Assembly (NCBI GenBank): GCA_921293015.1
Contig: OV121097.1
Location: forward strand, 29,671,429 to 29,735,428
Length of the DNA stretch: 64,000 nucleotides
Source of the DNA: Phorcus lineatus
Taxonomy: Eukaryota; Mollusca; Gastropoda; Trochida; Trochidae
Direction of reading: 5' to 3'
The position numbers and the translations under genes were made by a program. Under the pieces are notes generated by a model. It was not told the DNA's origin. It searched no databases and saw only the letters and a program-made list of their open reading frames with translations. Of the stretch, positions 63,172-64,000 are shown one piece after another; position 1 is the stretch's first letter; each line of letters opens with the position of its first letter.

Positions 63172-64000
63172 TTTTGTTTGAATTGAACATACATGTGGCT
63201 CTACGTTCCTAAATAATTATTTTGCATATAGCTGAACAAAGTAGTGCAAGACATAAAATCATGTTAATGTTTAACAACGTTAAAACTGTCAAACTATTTC
63301 ACATGGTGCTTGATTGTCTAAAATTAAGACACAAACATATAATAGATGCATGGTTTTTACAAACATGTATCGTCAGCTTGTGTTTATCTAAAAATGTTTT
63401 CAAGTAGCCTTACCAATGAGACAGACATATTCGAATCAAAATCACAATTGAATTAATAAAAAATACTCCGATTTATAATTAACTGGAACATATTTCAATA
63501 AATAGTAAATATTTTCAACTCTCGAAGTAACATGATCAAATGAAGATAGATTCAAATGATATATTAGTTATTAGATTATATAACACTACGCTTCACAAGT
63601 AACTATCGTCTTTTTATAATTAAGTCAACAAATATTTCTTACTCGTCAAACATTAAAAATATCATTTGAAATTATGAAAAAGCGGAATGTTATCTCCTCC
63701 TCATATTTTGTCATAACAATAAATCCCACTGAAATAATATTCATTGACAATAACAGCAGTACTTAATTTCATTAAAAAGAGGTTTTTGCGATGGTTGAAT
63801 CTTGAAACAAGCACACTCATAATAGAAATGAACACCCACACACGTTCAATTATTTAACCTAAAATATCAAGAACGTTTTTATAATTTTCATTAGTAAATG
63901 ATGATAAACACTGAAGCGATATAATAGAATATTCAATCATATTAAATGAATCACTAAGAGAAAAAGAAAATTGATAATGTTTGTAATGCATTTTCATTAA

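Overview
The window reads as nuclear DNA of a gastropod mollusc, most likely an abalone (Haliotis) or close relative. The basis is the A+T-rich, intron-rich, gene-poor texture and a GTGAGTGAGTGAGT...TTTAACGCCGC...AATATTTCAG repeat (about 29401 and 18541), a signature I associate with abalone genomes. No bacterial features, rRNA or CRISPR were seen. Most open frames here are about as long as chance gives in DNA this A+T rich, so very little was accepted as coding.

One gene is well supported. It lies on the minus strand and fills about 39.2-50.15 kb: a promoter and 31-nt leader exon near 50.1 kb, a start and signal-peptide exon (46790-46891), an acidic pro-region exon (46265-46331), an Arg/Tyr/Gly-rich exon (45177-45257), a 45-nt in-phase cassette exon (41941-41985) and a terminal exon (39976-40189), then a polyadenylation signal near 39180. 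All junctions are GT-AG and in phase. The product is a secreted pre-pro-protein of 158 residues (143 without the cassette) ending in two tandem C-C-CC-C-C cysteine modules, the inhibitor-knot-like spacing.

14.5-32.3 kb is a nested segmental duplication. Anonymous blocks (called Q, C, H, T, U, V) recur in the same order and orientation in two units about 9 kb long, each with an older internal repeat of C and H. Two hAT-type MITEs inserted only into the second unit. A third copy sits at 36.1 kb.

The other regions hold dispersed repeats: tandem arrays (4.2, 9.1, 9.6, 38.5, 41.4 kb), palindromic MITEs (38.2, 43.6, 45.5, 49.0, 56.0 kb), a TTAA-flanked element (59.4-60.2 kb), a Penelope-type tail with a hammerhead-like core (13.4 kb), a hAT transposase remnant (57.5 kb) and a tRNA-like fragment (52.5 kb). 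There are a few candidate short exons (21.0, 21.3, 32.5, 34.5, 63.1 kb; weaker at 1.7, 11.0 and 54.3 kb) and possible cis-regulatory islands (10.1-10.5, 12.3-12.6, 51.2-51.6 kb). Nothing was recognised in the rest.
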